Shown piece by piece: positions 1 through 7,398 of a stretch of 27,968 nt of DNA. Source of the stretch: Oxalobacteraceae bacterium UBA6704 (GTDB lineage: Bacteria > Pseudomonadota > Gammaproteobacteria > Burkholderiales > Burkholderiaceae_D); contig DKJA01000084.1 of assembly GCA_002454505.1 (NCBI GenBank), positions 1 to 27,968 of the forward strand, written 5' to 3'. The position numbers and the translations under genes were made by a program. The notes beneath the pieces are model-generated. The model saw only the letters and a list, made by a program, of their open reading frames with translations, was not told the origin of the DNA and made no database searches. Positions within the stretch are counted from its first letter, which is position 1. Every line of letters begins with the position of its first letter.

Positions 1-96
1 CAGCAGATGTACCAGCACGCACGCGACCTGGCGTTCGAGGATGCGGCGCGTGTGCGCGACCAGATCCGCCAGTTGAAGGAGCTCAGCCTCGGCTGA
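1..96 (+). CDS. uvrB: UvrABC system protein B, C-terminal end (partial)
   Basis: Only the last 31 codons are in the window, ending in TGA at 94-96. They read as a short helical hairpin (residues such as YQHARDLAFEDAARVRDQI and LKELSLG) that matches the UVR domain at the C-terminus of UvrB. In the family this domain contacts UvrC so that the lesion-bound UvrB can be incised during nucleotide excision repair. The 5' part lies upstream of the window. UvrC also carries a UVR motif, but internally, so an immediate stop after it favours UvrB. Identification rests on this one motif. Confidence 0.8.
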   Translation, partial: QQMYQHARDLAFEDAARVRDQIRQLKELSLG

Positions 97-128
97 ACGG
101 CACGCTGCGAAATACCTTCACAAAAGTG

Positions 129-157
129 TTGCTCTTCACGCAGGACGTCCGTAATAT
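129..157 (+). promoter_or_regulatory. Probable sigma-70 promoter of tRNA-Val
   Basis: TTGCTC (129-134) and TAATAT (152-157) are separated by exactly 17 bases. Transcription would start near 164, about 40 bases before the mature tRNA. This is the best -35/-10 pair between uvrB and the tRNA. It is a pattern match only. Confidence 0.55.
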
Positions 158-203
158 ACGCGGCCTGCACCGACGCAAACGCAACGGCGCAGTAGTGAAA
201 AAC

Positions 204-278
204 GGGCGGTTAGCTCAGCGGTAGAGCACTACCTTGACATGGTAGGGGTCACAGGTTCGAACCCTGTACCGCCCACCA
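204..278 (+). tRNA. tRNA-Val (anticodon GAC)
   Basis: A 75-base cloverleaf. The acceptor stem pairs 204-210 (GGGCGGT) with 268-274 (ACCGCCC), followed by the discriminator A and an encoded CCA at 276-278. The D-arm contains TTAGCTCAGCGGTAGAGC. The anticodon stem CTACC/GGTAG encloses the loop TTGACAT with anticodon GAC. The T-arm carries GGTTCGAACC. GAC reads the valine codon GUC (and GUU by wobble). Confidence 0.96.
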
Positions 279-311
279 CTCCAGTCCCAGCGACTGCAGT
301 GGCACAACAGG

Positions 312-338
312 AAAGCCGGCCATCAGGTCGGCTTTTTT
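312..338 (+). terminator. Rho-independent terminator after tRNA-Val
   Basis: AAAGCCG (312-318) pairs with CGGCTTT (329-335) around a 10-base loop, and the run of T continues to 338. It lies 34 bases downstream of the tRNA 3' end and closes that transcript. Confidence 0.8.
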
Positions 339-396
339 GCTTTCCATCGGTCGCGATCGCGGCGCATTCCCACAACACGCACGCCAGCTGCCTGAT

Positions 397-432
397 GTTC
401 CCGGCAGGGAACAGCATCGAGCATGCTGTTTT
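397..432. other. Hairpin-forming stretch before the comEC fragment
   Basis: Two overlapping inverted repeats lie here: GTTCCC(397-402)/GGGAAC(407-412) and ACAGCAT(411-417)/ATGCTGT(423-429), the latter followed by TTTT. The second resembles a weak intrinsic terminator only about 20 bases upstream of the likely comEC start, so it may attenuate read-through into that gene. No experimental meaning can be assigned from sequence alone. Confidence 0.4.
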
Positions 433-450
433 CCCGGCGTGGTGGCGCGC

Positions 451-1650
451 GTGACACTTCCCCTGTTCGGCAAGGCCACGGCGGCAGCGCTGTTGGGCGG
501 CATCTGCATGGTGGTGTTCGCGCCGCGGCTGCTTCCAGCCGCGCTGGCCGGGTGCGCGCTTCTGCTGGGCGTGCCGCTCTGGTGTGGCTGGGCGCGGGGG
601 CGCTGGTGTGGCGCGGTGCTGGTGGGCATCGGCTGGGCCGCACTGCAGGCGCATGCCGCGCTCGACGTGCAGCTGCCTGCCGGTGCGCCGGCGACGCTGC
701 ACATGTTGCGGGGCAGGGTGGTGGACCTGCCGCAGCACGGTCCGCGCAGTACCCGGTTCCGCTTCCGGGTGGACGATGAGCCGGCCATGCCGCCTCGGCT
801 GCGTGGTCGCGAGCTGGTGCTTTCATGGCATGACGGCAGCGCGGCGCGCACGCCCACGTCCCGGCATGCCGTGCAGGCCGGGGCGCGCTGGCAACTGCAG
901 GCCCGGCTGCGACCACCGCGTGGCCTGCGCAACCCGGGCGGCTTCGACGCGGAGCGGCATGCGCTGTGGCAGCGGCTGGCGGGTACCGGGCAGGTGCGCG
1001 CACCGGCCAGGGCGCTGGGCCCGCCCGGCGGGCTGCCGGCCTGGCGCGAACGCATGGCGGCGGCGATCGCCACCGAGGTGCCCGGGCCGGGTGCGCGTTT
1101 CGTGCAGGCGCTGGCGCTGGGCGACACCCGTGGCGTCGCGCAGCGCGACTGGGACGACCTGCGCACCCTGGGCTTGACCCACCTGATCGCGATCTCCGGC
1201 TTCCATGTCGGGCTGGTTGCGGGCTTCGCGGCGGCATTGGCCACGCTGGCGTGGCGAGCGATCCCGGTGCTGGGCAGGTGCTGGCCGCGCCCGCTGGCCG
1301 CCGCCGCGGCAGCGCCGAGCGACACGCGCGGCCGCATGACATTCACGAAAACCTTCCACGGTCCGCTGGCCGGCACCAGCGACGGCGAGATGCTGACGGC
1401 CGGCGCACCGGCCGCCGGCAGCGCGGGCTACGTGGCGCTGGAACGCTTCGACGGCACGCTGGACGGCCGCCGCGGCAGCTTCGTGATGCAGCATTCGGGC
1501 ACGATGGATGGCGGCAGGCAGGTGCTGGCGATCGTCATCGCGCCCGGTTCGGGCACGGGGGAACTGGCCGGCATCGCGGGCACGGCGGCAATCGACATCG
1601 TGGAAAAGCAGCACCACTACACGCTGCGCTACACGCTGCCGGCCCGTTAA
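451..1650 (+). CDS. comEC: Truncated ComEC/Rec2 N-terminal region fused in frame to a DUF3224 domain
   Basis: An open frame of about 399 residues that joins two unrelated families. The first ~280 residues are ComEC-like: two N-terminal hydrophobic segments, a DUF4131-type OB-like region, then the start of the competence domain with HLIAISGFHVGL at about residues 244-255, a ComEC hallmark. The alignment then stops at an alanine run near base 1300. From about base 1333 the protein reads as DUF3224 (GRMTFTKTFHG, GSAGYVALERFDGTL, GSFVMQHSGTM, SGTGELAGIAGT), which lacks its usual first ~25-30 residues. ComEC normally has 700-850 residues, with a multi-helix channel and a metallo-beta-lactamase domain for DNA uptake, and both are missing here. 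DNA uptake by this copy is therefore unlikely. I chose GTG at 451 because TLPLFGKATAA begins the membrane protein; GTG at 439 or 442 is possible and no strong Shine-Dalgarno was seen. It could be a natural deletion fusion or an assembly join. Confidence 0.75.
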   Translation: MTLPLFGKATAAALLGGICMVVFAPRLLPAALAGCALLLGVPLWCGWARGRWCGAVLVGIGWAALQAHAALDVQLPAGAPATLHMLRGRVVDLPQHGPRSTRFRFRVDDEPAMPPRLRGRELVLSWHDGSAARTPTSRHAVQAGARWQLQARLRPPRGLRNPGGFDAERHALWQRLAGTGQVRAPARALGPPGGLPAWRERMAAAIATEVPGPGARFVQALALGDTRGVAQRDWDDLRTLGLTHLIAISGFHVGLVAGFAAALATLAWRAIPVLGRCWPRPLAAAAAAPSDTRGRMTFTKTFHGPLAGTSDGEMLTAGAPAAGSAGYVALERFDGTLDGRRGSFVMQHSGTMDGGRQVLAIVIAPGSGTGELAGIAGTAAIDIVEKQHHYTLRYTLPAR

Positions 1651-1687
1651 GGCGATGCTGACTGCGCGATGAGCCGACCGCGTGCGG

Positions 1688-2008
1688 CTAGCCGTGCACC
1701 AGGTGGGTGATCTCGATCAGCTGGTGCTGGTACACCTCGGCCAGCTCGGCGACGGATCGATCGAGGGCGGGCGTGCGGGGGCTGTACACCAGCTGGCCAT
1801 CGCTGGTGCCGGCGCAGAATCCCCGTTCGGTCAGTTGGTGAACGATCTCGTTGGCCTGGACAATCGTCTGCAGATACAGGCGCCGCGCGATCGCTTCGGC
1901 GGTCCAGATCTGGTCAGGTGCGCCGTGCAGCAACAGCAGCGCTTCGAGAAATGGTACGGATGGCAGCGTCAAAATGAAGCTGCGCAAGGCGGGGCTTAAC
2001 TCCTTCAT
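1688..2008 (-). CDS. Small winged-helix-like hypothetical protein
   Basis: Encodes 106 residues. The middle (about residues 19-65: FLEALLLLHG, WTAEAIARRLYL, ANEIVHQLTERGF) has the helix pattern of a winged helix-turn-helix, followed by a short beta-like segment and a C-terminal helix (DRSVAELAEVYQHQLIEI). It may be a small DNA-binding regulator, but no family was recognised. The ATG at 2006-2008 has a GAAGAG motif four bases upstream on the coding strand. It stands alone on the minus strand, convergent to the ComEC chimera. No membrane segment or signal peptide is seen. Confidence 0.6.
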   Translation of the reverse strand: MKELSPALRSFILTLPSVPFLEALLLLHGAPDQIWTAEAIARRLYLQTIVQANEIVHQLTERGFCAGTSDGQLVYSPRTPALDRSVAELAEVYQHQLIEITHLVHG

Positions 2009-2316
2009 GGTCTCTTCGCAACGGGCGCCGGAGGCGCGGGGGACTGAGGCTTGACACGAACCAGCCTCGCGGTTTGCGCCGGGACCGCCCCGGCGGGGAT
2101 GCGCAGCAGCGCAGATAATACATGGCTGAGTAAACCATTCCGGCCCGCCGTGCGTTCAGGACAAACGGCTGCAGCACCGGCCGCCATGGCCCGTATCGAA
2201 GGTACGGCGGACCGGTGGCGGGCGCAGGGCCATGGGGGTACGGAAAAAGCATACATCGGGACGGATTATATTCCTAAAAATATATACGTGCCACACAACA
2301 AGGAATTGACAAGACC
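2009..2316. other. Intergenic region between divergent genes
   Basis: About 308 bases separate the minus-strand winged-helix gene from the plus-strand marR gene. Short open frames on both strands have arginine/alanine/proline-rich translations without family features, and I do not call them genes. The right end (2260-2290) becomes abruptly AT-rich and holds the probable MarR operator. A long 5' leader or divergent promoters are possible. Confidence 0.5.
2267..2284. promoter_or_regulatory. Perfect AT-rich inverted repeat, candidate MarR operator
   Basis: TATATT (2267-2272) and AATATA (2279-2284) are perfect inverted arms around a 6-base spacer, 33 bases upstream of the marR start, in an AT-rich island within very GC-rich DNA. 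MarR dimers typically bind 16-20 bp palindromes in their own promoters. Autoregulation is an inference from position and symmetry. Confidence 0.45.
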
Positions 2317-2859
2317 ATGAGCGCAAGCAACAAGCTCGGCGGCAAGGAAGGCGGCAAGGAAAGCAGCACGGCAGGCGACGCGGAGCCGCCGCAGGGTCCG
2401 GCGGACCTGCAGGTACTGCAGAAGATGCGCATCGTGATCCGCGCCGCGCAGCGCCACTCGCTGTGGATCGAGAAGCAGTGCGGCGTCAACGGCGCGCAGC
2501 TGTGGATCATGCAGGAGCTGGCCGACGCGCCGGGCCTGCGCGTCGGCCAGATCACCGCGCGCCTGGCCATCCAGCAGGCCACCACCAGCAACCTGCTCGA
2601 CACGCTGGTGCGCCGCGGCCTGGTCATCAAGGCGCGCGACCGGGATGATGCGCGTGTGGTAAAACTGAGCCTGTCCGAAGCGGGCCTGGCGCTGCTGCAG
2701 GCGGCGCCGAAACCGGCCCGCGGCCTGCTGCCGGAGGCGCTGGCCAAGCTGGACGCGGCCAGCCTGGCCGCGCTGAACGCGGGTCTGCAGGACCTGCTGG
2801 AAAGTATCGAGATACTCGACGAAGGGTTCGGCCTGCAGCCGCTGCCGTTCACAATGTAG
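2317..2859 (+). CDS. MarR family transcriptional regulator
   Basis: Encodes 180 residues. After a hydrophilic N-terminal tail of about 30 residues (lysine/glycine/serine rich) comes the MarR winged-helix fold. It has a helix with VNGAQLWIMQELADAPGLRVGQITARL, a recognition-helix region (QQATTSNLLDTLVRRGLV) and a wing (RDRDDARVVKLSLSEAG) with the usual Asp and Arg residues. Members bind palindromic promoters as dimers and release on binding aromatic, phenolic or oxidant ligands. The gene sits 31 bases upstream of the class I amidotransferase gene on the same strand, so the two probably form one transcript. The AT-rich palindrome just upstream is the likely autoregulatory site. The ligand cannot be read from sequence. 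Confidence 0.88.
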   Translation: MSASNKLGGKEGGKESSTAGDAEPPQGPADLQVLQKMRIVIRAAQRHSLWIEKQCGVNGAQLWIMQELADAPGLRVGQITARLAIQQATTSNLLDTLVRRGLVIKARDRDDARVVKLSLSEAGLALLQAAPKPARGLLPEALAKLDAASLAALNAGLQDLLESIEILDEGFGLQPLPFTM

Positions 2860-2890
2860 AACAATCAGGTAAAACAGGAGAAAGGCCGTT

Positions 2891-3823
2891 ATGACAGAAG
2901 AGCGCCGGCAGGACAGGCGTGAGACCGACCGCAAGGACGGCACGCCCCGCTACCTCGATCCGGGCGATTCCGTATTCCAGCTGTGGGGCCGCGTGATCCG
3001 CGCACGTTACCAGCGCATCGCCGCCTCGCTTTCCCGCCACGTGATGCAGCGCCCGCTGCGGATCGGCATCTCCGCCCGCATCTTCCACCCGGAACCGGGC
3101 GCCACGGGCCTGCGCAGCAAGAACCTGCAGTACCTCGAAGAGTCGATCGCGCAGTGGGTGATGTCGCGCGACGTGCTGGTATTCATGATCCCCACCGTGA
3201 ACACGGAAGGCCTGCTGCACCCGTCGAACATCCGCCTGCGCGATTACGCCCGCCACCTGGACGGCCTGGTGCTGCAGGGCGGCGCCGACGTGTCGCCGCA
3301 AAGCTATTCGGAAATGCCGACCCGCCCGGAATGGAGCGGCGACCGCGCGCGCGACATGTACGAGCTGGAACTGCTGCATGAATTCGTCGAGGCGGGCAAA
3401 CCCGTGCTGGGCATCTGCCGCGGCTGCCAGCTGATCAACGTGGCGTTCGGCGGCACGCTGTACCAGGACATCGCCACCGACGTGCCGTCGGCACTGGCCC
3501 ACGTGCACGACGACTACGACCGCCACCGCCACGAAATCACGTTCCCGCCCGGCTCCTCGCTGGCGAAGCTGTTCAAGGAGCGGGCCGGCGGCGTCGTCAA
3601 CTCGATCCACCACCAGGCCGTGCGCACGCTGGGCCGCGACATGGAGATCGAGGCGCTGTCGGTACCGGACCAGATGGTGGAAGCGATCCGCTACCGCAAG
3701 GCGCCGTTCGTCATGGGCCTGCAGTGGCACCCCGAGTTCCACCGCGCCGGCGGGCAGGAGCTGCTCGATTGCACGGGGATCCTGGATAATTTTCTAAGGG
3801 TCGCGCGCGAAACGCGGTTCTGA
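2891..3823 (+). CDS. Class I glutamine amidotransferase-like, gamma-glutamyl-gamma-aminobutyrate hydrolase family (peptidase C26)
   Basis: Encodes 310 residues with a triad-type class I amidotransferase fold. The nucleophile elbow is GICRGCQ with Cys176. The His-Glu pair lies in GLQWHPEF (His280, Glu282). VLQGGADVSP (about 128-137) and SIHHQAV (about 238-244) also match the PuuD/C26 family, which hydrolyses gamma-glutamyl amides such as gamma-glutamyl-GABA in putrescine catabolism. The first ~55 residues, rich in charged amino acids, are an N-terminal extension relative to PuuD (about 250 residues). A good AGGAG lies ahead of the ATG. The gene follows marR closely. No other puu genes are here, so the substrate may be another gamma-glutamyl compound. 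It converges on ybdK across a 64-bp palindrome. Confidence 0.85.
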   Translation: MTEERRQDRRETDRKDGTPRYLDPGDSVFQLWGRVIRARYQRIAASLSRHVMQRPLRIGISARIFHPEPGATGLRSKNLQYLEESIAQWVMSRDVLVFMIPTVNTEGLLHPSNIRLRDYARHLDGLVLQGGADVSPQSYSEMPTRPEWSGDRARDMYELELLHEFVEAGKPVLGICRGCQLINVAFGGTLYQDIATDVPSALAHVHDDYDRHRHEITFPPGSSLAKLFKERAGGVVNSIHHQAVRTLGRDMEIEALSVPDQMVEAIRYRKAPFVMGLQWHPEFHRAGGQELLDCTGILDNFLRVARETRF

Positions 3824-3849
3824 GATTCCCGCCTAAAAACATTGCTCGA

Positions 3850-3913
3850 AAAATGGGGACGGACCCCATTTTTCTGGAAATATTTCCGAGAAAATGGGGT
3901 CCGTCCCCATTTT
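3850..3913. repeat. 64-bp concentric palindrome between convergent genes
   Basis: Two 23-base arms (3850-3872 and 3891-3913) are exact reverse complements. Each arm is itself nearly palindromic (ATGGGG...CCCCAT, core GGGGACGGACCCC). The centre, GGAAATATTTCC (3876-3887), is a perfect palindrome on the same axis at 3881.5. Only three base pairs on each side of the centre mismatch. Arms end in T-runs, so each could terminate transcription of its gene. Read on the coding strand of either gene, the adjacent copy has the same sequence. Confidence 0.85.
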
Positions 3914-3922
3914 CTCGGCAAC

Positions 3923-5044
3923 TTATCCGCGGCCGCGGAAGCGCTGCACTGCTGCGTCCACGATCCCCTCCACGCTACCGCTCGATGCGAACTGGTCGCG
4001 CAGGTACTGCGCATCGCTGCCCACGTGCGTCACCTGCATCAGGTGGTTCAGCGCGGCGGTGCCGCCGAGGCGTTCCGCATACGGGTCCATCTTGCGCAGC
4101 GTGGTGAGGATGTCCTCGCGCAGCGACAGGCTCTCGTACGTTTTCGGGTGCACGATGGTGCCGTCCAGGCCGAAGCGGCAGGCCTGGAAGCGGTTGTAGT
4201 TGTAGACCAGGTAGTCGTCTTCCGCCGGCGGTTCGTCGCGGCGCTCCAGCAGATAGGCGCACAGCGCCTGCAGGTAGGCGCCCAGCGCCGCGGCCCGTTC
4301 GACCGTCAGCGGCGTGTCGCACACGCGCAGTTCGATCGTGCCGTATTCCGGCTTCGGTCGGATGTCCCAGTAGAAGTCCTTCATGCTCTTGATGACGCCC
4401 GTGTGCTCCATCTTCGAGAAGAAGCTGTGCTCGAACTCGTCCCACGACAGCAGGAACGGCGCGCGGCCGCTCATCGGGAAGGCAAACACGGAGTTCAGCC
4501 GCGCCGAGTTGAACAGCGTGTCGCCGCCCTGCACGAACGGCGACGACGCCGACAGCGCGATGAAGTGCGGCAGGTAGCGCGACAGCGAATGCAGCAGGAA
4601 CAGCGCATCGTCGCCGTTGCCGGTGCCGATGTGCACGTGCTGGCCGAACACGGTGAACTGCTTGGCCAGGTAGCCGTACAGCGCCGACACTTCCTTGAAG
4701 CGGGGCTTTTCGAAGATGCGCCGGTCGACCCATTTCTGGAACGGGTGCGTGCCGCCGCCGCAGATGCCGATGTTCAGCTGTTCGCCGGCCTTCACCAGCG
4801 TGTCGCGCACGTCGATCAGCTGGTCGAGCAGCTCGCCATGCTTGGTGTGCACGTCGCTGTTAATCTCGATCATGCTCTCGGTGATCTCCGGCGTCACGTG
4901 GCCGGGGAACGGCTTGCGGGCCAGCAGGTGCAGCAGGTCCGGGCTCGACGCCGTCAGGTCGAAGTCGGAAAAGCTGACCAGTTGCAGTTCCAGTTCGACG
5001 CCCATCGTCAGCGGCGTCGATGCGGTGAATTCTCCCAGTGCCAT
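3923..5044 (-). CDS. ybdK: Carboxylate-amine ligase, YbdK / glutamate-cysteine ligase type 2 family
   Basis: Encodes 373 residues, the normal family length. Family signatures are in order: TMGVELELQLV (13-23), TPEITESMIEINSDVHT (51-67), ICGGGTHPF (94-102), GQHVHIGTGNGDDA (135-148) and, later, YGTIELRVCDTPLTV. These make the GCS2 ATP-grasp-like active site with conserved acidic metal ligands. Members form an amide between a carboxylate and an amine using ATP. E. coli YbdK has weak gamma-glutamylcysteine synthetase activity, and the true substrate is usually unknown. The ATG lies only two bases after the stop of the antiporter gene, so the two are cotranscribed and probably translationally coupled. 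Cytoplasmic. Confidence 0.9.
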   Translation of the reverse strand: MALGEFTASTPLTMGVELELQLVSFSDFDLTASSPDLLHLLARKPFPGHVTPEITESMIEINSDVHTKHGELLDQLIDVRDTLVKAGEQLNIGICGGGTHPFQKWVDRRIFEKPRFKEVSALYGYLAKQFTVFGQHVHIGTGNGDDALFLLHSLSRYLPHFIALSASSPFVQGGDTLFNSARLNSVFAFPMSGRAPFLLSWDEFEHSFFSKMEHTGVIKSMKDFYWDIRPKPEYGTIELRVCDTPLTVERAAALGAYLQALCAYLLERRDEPPAEDDYLVYNYNRFQACRFGLDGTIVHPKTYESLSLREDILTTLRKMDPYAERLGGTAALNHLMQVTHVGSDAQYLRDQFASSGSVEGIVDAAVQRFRGRG

Positions 5045-5046
5045 AG

Positions 5047-6225
5047 TTACTCCTTGACCGTTTCACGGGCCCAGATCAGGGCGCGTTGCGTGATGACGGG
5101 GCCGATCACTTCCATGAACAGCGTCATGGCGGCGACGGCCGCCAGTTCGTCGACGAGCACGATGCCCGCATATTTCGTCTGTTCCAGCAGCAGCACGACA
5201 AACACCGACATCGGCGCCATCGCCACGCCGGTCGCCATGCCCTTCTTCCACGAGATGCCGGACAGGTGCGAGAACGCCGCCACGCCGACCATTTTCACCA
5301 GGAAGCGCGCCAGCAGCAGCACCAGCGCCAGCCAGCCGCCGTTGACGACGTTGACCCAGTCCAGCGTCGAGACGGCAAACACGAACAGCAGGATCGTCAG
5401 CAGTTCGCCGATCGCGCCGAAGTTGCGCTGCGTGCGTGCGAACGTCACGCGGCGGTGGCGCGCCGTCAGGCCGAAGGCCAGCGTGGCCAGCACCGGCGAC
5501 AGGTCGGCCGCGTGCGTGATCGCCACGAGGATGACGACGATCAGCGCGAACGCCACGGTGCCGTCGCGCGACAGCGTGCCGAGGTGGCGCAGGATCGCCG
5601 GCACCAGCATGCCGGAAATGGCACCCAGCAGCGCCGAGGCGACCAGTTCGATGACACTGTGCGAGATCGCCTGCGTCAGGCTGCCCGACGTTTCGAATAC
5701 CCAGAAGCCGACGATGACCTTGAACGTCAGCACGGCCAGCACGCAGTTCAGCGCGACCAGGTGCAGCACGCGTTCGGTCACCTGCCCCGAGCTGCGCTGC
5801 TCGTTGATCACGCGCAGCACGCCGGCCGGCGACGTGGACATCGCCAGCGATGCCAGCAGCAGCGACGTCATCGACGGCAAGCCCCACATATGGGCGATCA
5901 GGTAGACGACACCGAACGTGGCGAAGGTTTCCACCAGGCCGCTCAGCGCAACCCACGGATTGATGCGCATCCAGTGCAGGTTGACGCGGTAGCCCAGCTC
6001 GAACAGGATCAGGCCGAATGCAACGTTGGCCAGGATGATGACGGGGCTGGACGATTCGGTGGCAAACAGTTCCGGAAACGCCTGGGCGCACAGGAAGCCG
6101 ACGAGGCCATACACGCTGATGCGCGGCAGGCGCGTCCAGCGGTGGATGAATTCGCCCGCGAGCCAGGCCAGCAGTACGGCAAGGGGCCAGGCTAGTTCGG
6201 ACGAAATGACCAGGAAATCTGGCAT
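5047..6225 (-). CDS. CPA2-type cation:proton antiporter (Kef-like membrane domain only)
   Basis: Encodes 392 residues, nearly all hydrophobic, compatible with 11-13 membrane helices. The second helix block carries GLILFELGYRVNLHWM (71-86), and STSPAGVLRVINEQ (130-143) lies in the unwound-helix region of CPA2 exchangers. The protein ends soon after the last helix, so it lacks the TrkA-N/RCK nucleotide- and glutathione-sensing domain of KefB/KefC. It probably exchanges K+ or Na+ for H+ across the inner membrane. Coupling to ybdK (2-base gap) is notable because Kef exchangers are glutathione-gated. A strong AGGAGGAG precedes the start. Confidence 0.87.
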   Translation of the reverse strand: MPDFLVISSELAWPLAVLLAWLAGEFIHRWTRLPRISVYGLVGFLCAQAFPELFATESSSPVIILANVAFGLILFELGYRVNLHWMRINPWVALSGLVETFATFGVVYLIAHMWGLPSMTSLLLASLAMSTSPAGVLRVINEQRSSGQVTERVLHLVALNCVLAVLTFKVIVGFWVFETSGSLTQAISHSVIELVASALLGAISGMLVPAILRHLGTLSRDGTVAFALIVVILVAITHAADLSPVLATLAFGLTARHRRVTFARTQRNFGAIGELLTILLFVFAVSTLDWVNVVNGGWLALVLLLARFLVKMVGVAAFSHLSGISWKKGMATGVAMAPMSVFVVLLLEQTKYAGIVLVDELAAVAAMTLFMEVIGPVITQRALIWARETVKE

Positions 6226-6232
6226 GGGGAGA

Positions 6233-6240
6233 CTCCTCCT
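6233..6240 (-). promoter_or_regulatory. Very strong ribosome binding site of the antiporter gene
   Basis: On the coding strand AGGAGGAG lies seven bases before the ATG at 6225, nearly the full anti-Shine-Dalgarno complement. It fixes the start of the antiporter and suggests high translation of this operon. A TATAAT (coding strand, 6241-6246) abuts it directly, too close to serve as an ordinary -10 for a leadered mRNA. Confidence 0.7.
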
Positions 6241-6480
6241 ATTATAAATTTCTCGGGGCCGGGCAGGATCGGCGACGCGTAAATGGCGGGCGGACCGCGT
6301 CGTGGCGCGGTCGGGCGATTACATGCGCGCAAATGTAGTTGATATCAGCCGACGGCGCAAGAGTGCGAACTTATCCATTAACTCAGCTATTGTGACTGTA
6401 TAGCAAGAGTCGCCGCCGCGTCGCACTCGTGGCACCGTCCGGTACAATGCGGTCATTCCGCTCCAGCCCAAGAGGACAAT

Positions 6481-7320
6481 ATGCCTGAACTGCTCAGCGA
6501 ACACGCCTGCTTCGGCGGCGTCCAGCGTTTCTACAAGCACGATTCCACGGCCATCGGCCTGCCGATGCGCTTCTCGGTGTTCATCCCGCCCAATGCCGCC
6601 GGCGCCAGCCTGCCCGCGCTGTTCTACCTGGCCGGCCTGACCTGCACCGAAGAGACGTTCATGACGAAGGCCGGCGCGCAGCGCGTGGCCGCCGAACTGG
6701 GCATCGTGCTGATCGCGCCGGACACGAGCCCGCGCGGCGCCAACGTGCCGGGCGAAACGGATGCGTGGGACTTCGGCGCCGGCGCCGGCTTCTATCTCGA
6801 CGCGACGCAGCAGCCGTGGGCGACGCACTACCGGATGGAGAGCTACATCCACGAGTTGCGCGAGCTGGTGGTGAACGAACTGCCGGTGGATGGCAACCGC
6901 ATCGGCATCTTCGGCCACTCGATGGGCGGCCACGGCGCGCTGACGCTGGCGCTGCGCCGGCCGGCCGCGTTCAGGTCCGTATCGGCCTTCGCGCCGATCG
7001 CCGCGCCGGTGCAGTGCCCGTGGGGTAAAAAAGCGTTCACCGGTTATCTGGGTGCGGACGAAAGCACGTGGCAGGAACACGATGCCAGCGCACTGATGGC
7101 ACGCCAGCAGTCGGCGCCCTTCCCCGGCGGAATCCTCATCGACCAGGGCCTGGCCGACAAATTCCTCGCCGAGCAGCTGTATCCGGAAGCGTTCGAAGCC
7201 GCCTGCGCGCAGGCCGGCCAGCCGCTGACGCTGCGGCGGCAGGCGGGCTACGACCATGGCTACTATTTCATTTCGACGTTCGTCGAGGATCACCTGCGCT
7301 GGCACGCGAAGCAGCTGTAG
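6481..7320 (+). CDS. fghA: S-formylglutathione hydrolase
   Basis: Encodes 279 residues, the usual size. It is an alpha/beta hydrolase of the esterase D family. The nucleophile elbow is GHSMGG (Ser147), the acid is in GLADKFL (Asp225), and the His is in YDHGYYF (His259). LAGLTCTEETFMTKAG (50-65) and DTSPRGANVPGETDAWDFGAGAGFY (81-105) are characteristic. The enzyme hydrolyses S-formylglutathione to formate and glutathione, the second step of glutathione-dependent formaldehyde detoxification, in the cytoplasm. The partner dehydrogenase (frmA/adhC), often adjacent, is not in the window. A good AGAGGA (6471-6476) precedes the ATG. The TAG stop touches the first copy of a GGGGACTGTCCCC doublet. Confidence 0.93.
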   Translation: MPELLSEHACFGGVQRFYKHDSTAIGLPMRFSVFIPPNAAGASLPALFYLAGLTCTEETFMTKAGAQRVAAELGIVLIAPDTSPRGANVPGETDAWDFGAGAGFYLDATQQPWATHYRMESYIHELRELVVNELPVDGNRIGIFGHSMGGHGALTLALRRPAAFRSVSAFAPIAAPVQCPWGKKAFTGYLGADESTWQEHDASALMARQQSAPFPGGILIDQGLADKFLAEQLYPEAFEAACAQAGQPLTLRRQAGYDHGYYFISTFVEDHLRWHAKQL

Positions 7321-7350
7321 GGGGACTGTCCCCAGCGGGGACTGTCCCCT
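7320..7350 (+). repeat. GGGGACTGTCCCC doublet at the fghA 3' end
   Basis: Two perfect copies of the 13-mer (7321-7333 and 7337-7349) are separated by AGC. The last base of the fghA stop codon is at 7320. Arms GGGGAC/GTCCCC pair around a single centre base, which is T on the fghA coding strand. No T-run follows, so it is not a classical terminator. Confidence 0.85.
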
Positions 7351-7398
7351 CGGTTGCTGTTGACTTTACCTGGCGCGACTGAAATCAGAAACAGAAGA

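Noticed and set aside
204..1650. Integration of a mobile element at tRNA-Val as the cause of the ComEC chimera
   Set aside because: No integrase, no duplicated tRNA 3' end and no foreign-looking sequence are seen between the tRNA and the fusion.
3842..5905. A 687-residue plus-strand open frame opposite ybdK and the antiporter
   Set aside because: Low-complexity composition typical of the antisense of GC-rich genes; both minus-strand genes have full family motifs.
7321..7349. GGGGACTGTCCCC copies as ordinary intrinsic terminators or as regulator operators
   Set aside because: They lack a following T-run and lie at gene 3' ends, not promoters, so neither class fits well. They are reported as a repeat family instead.
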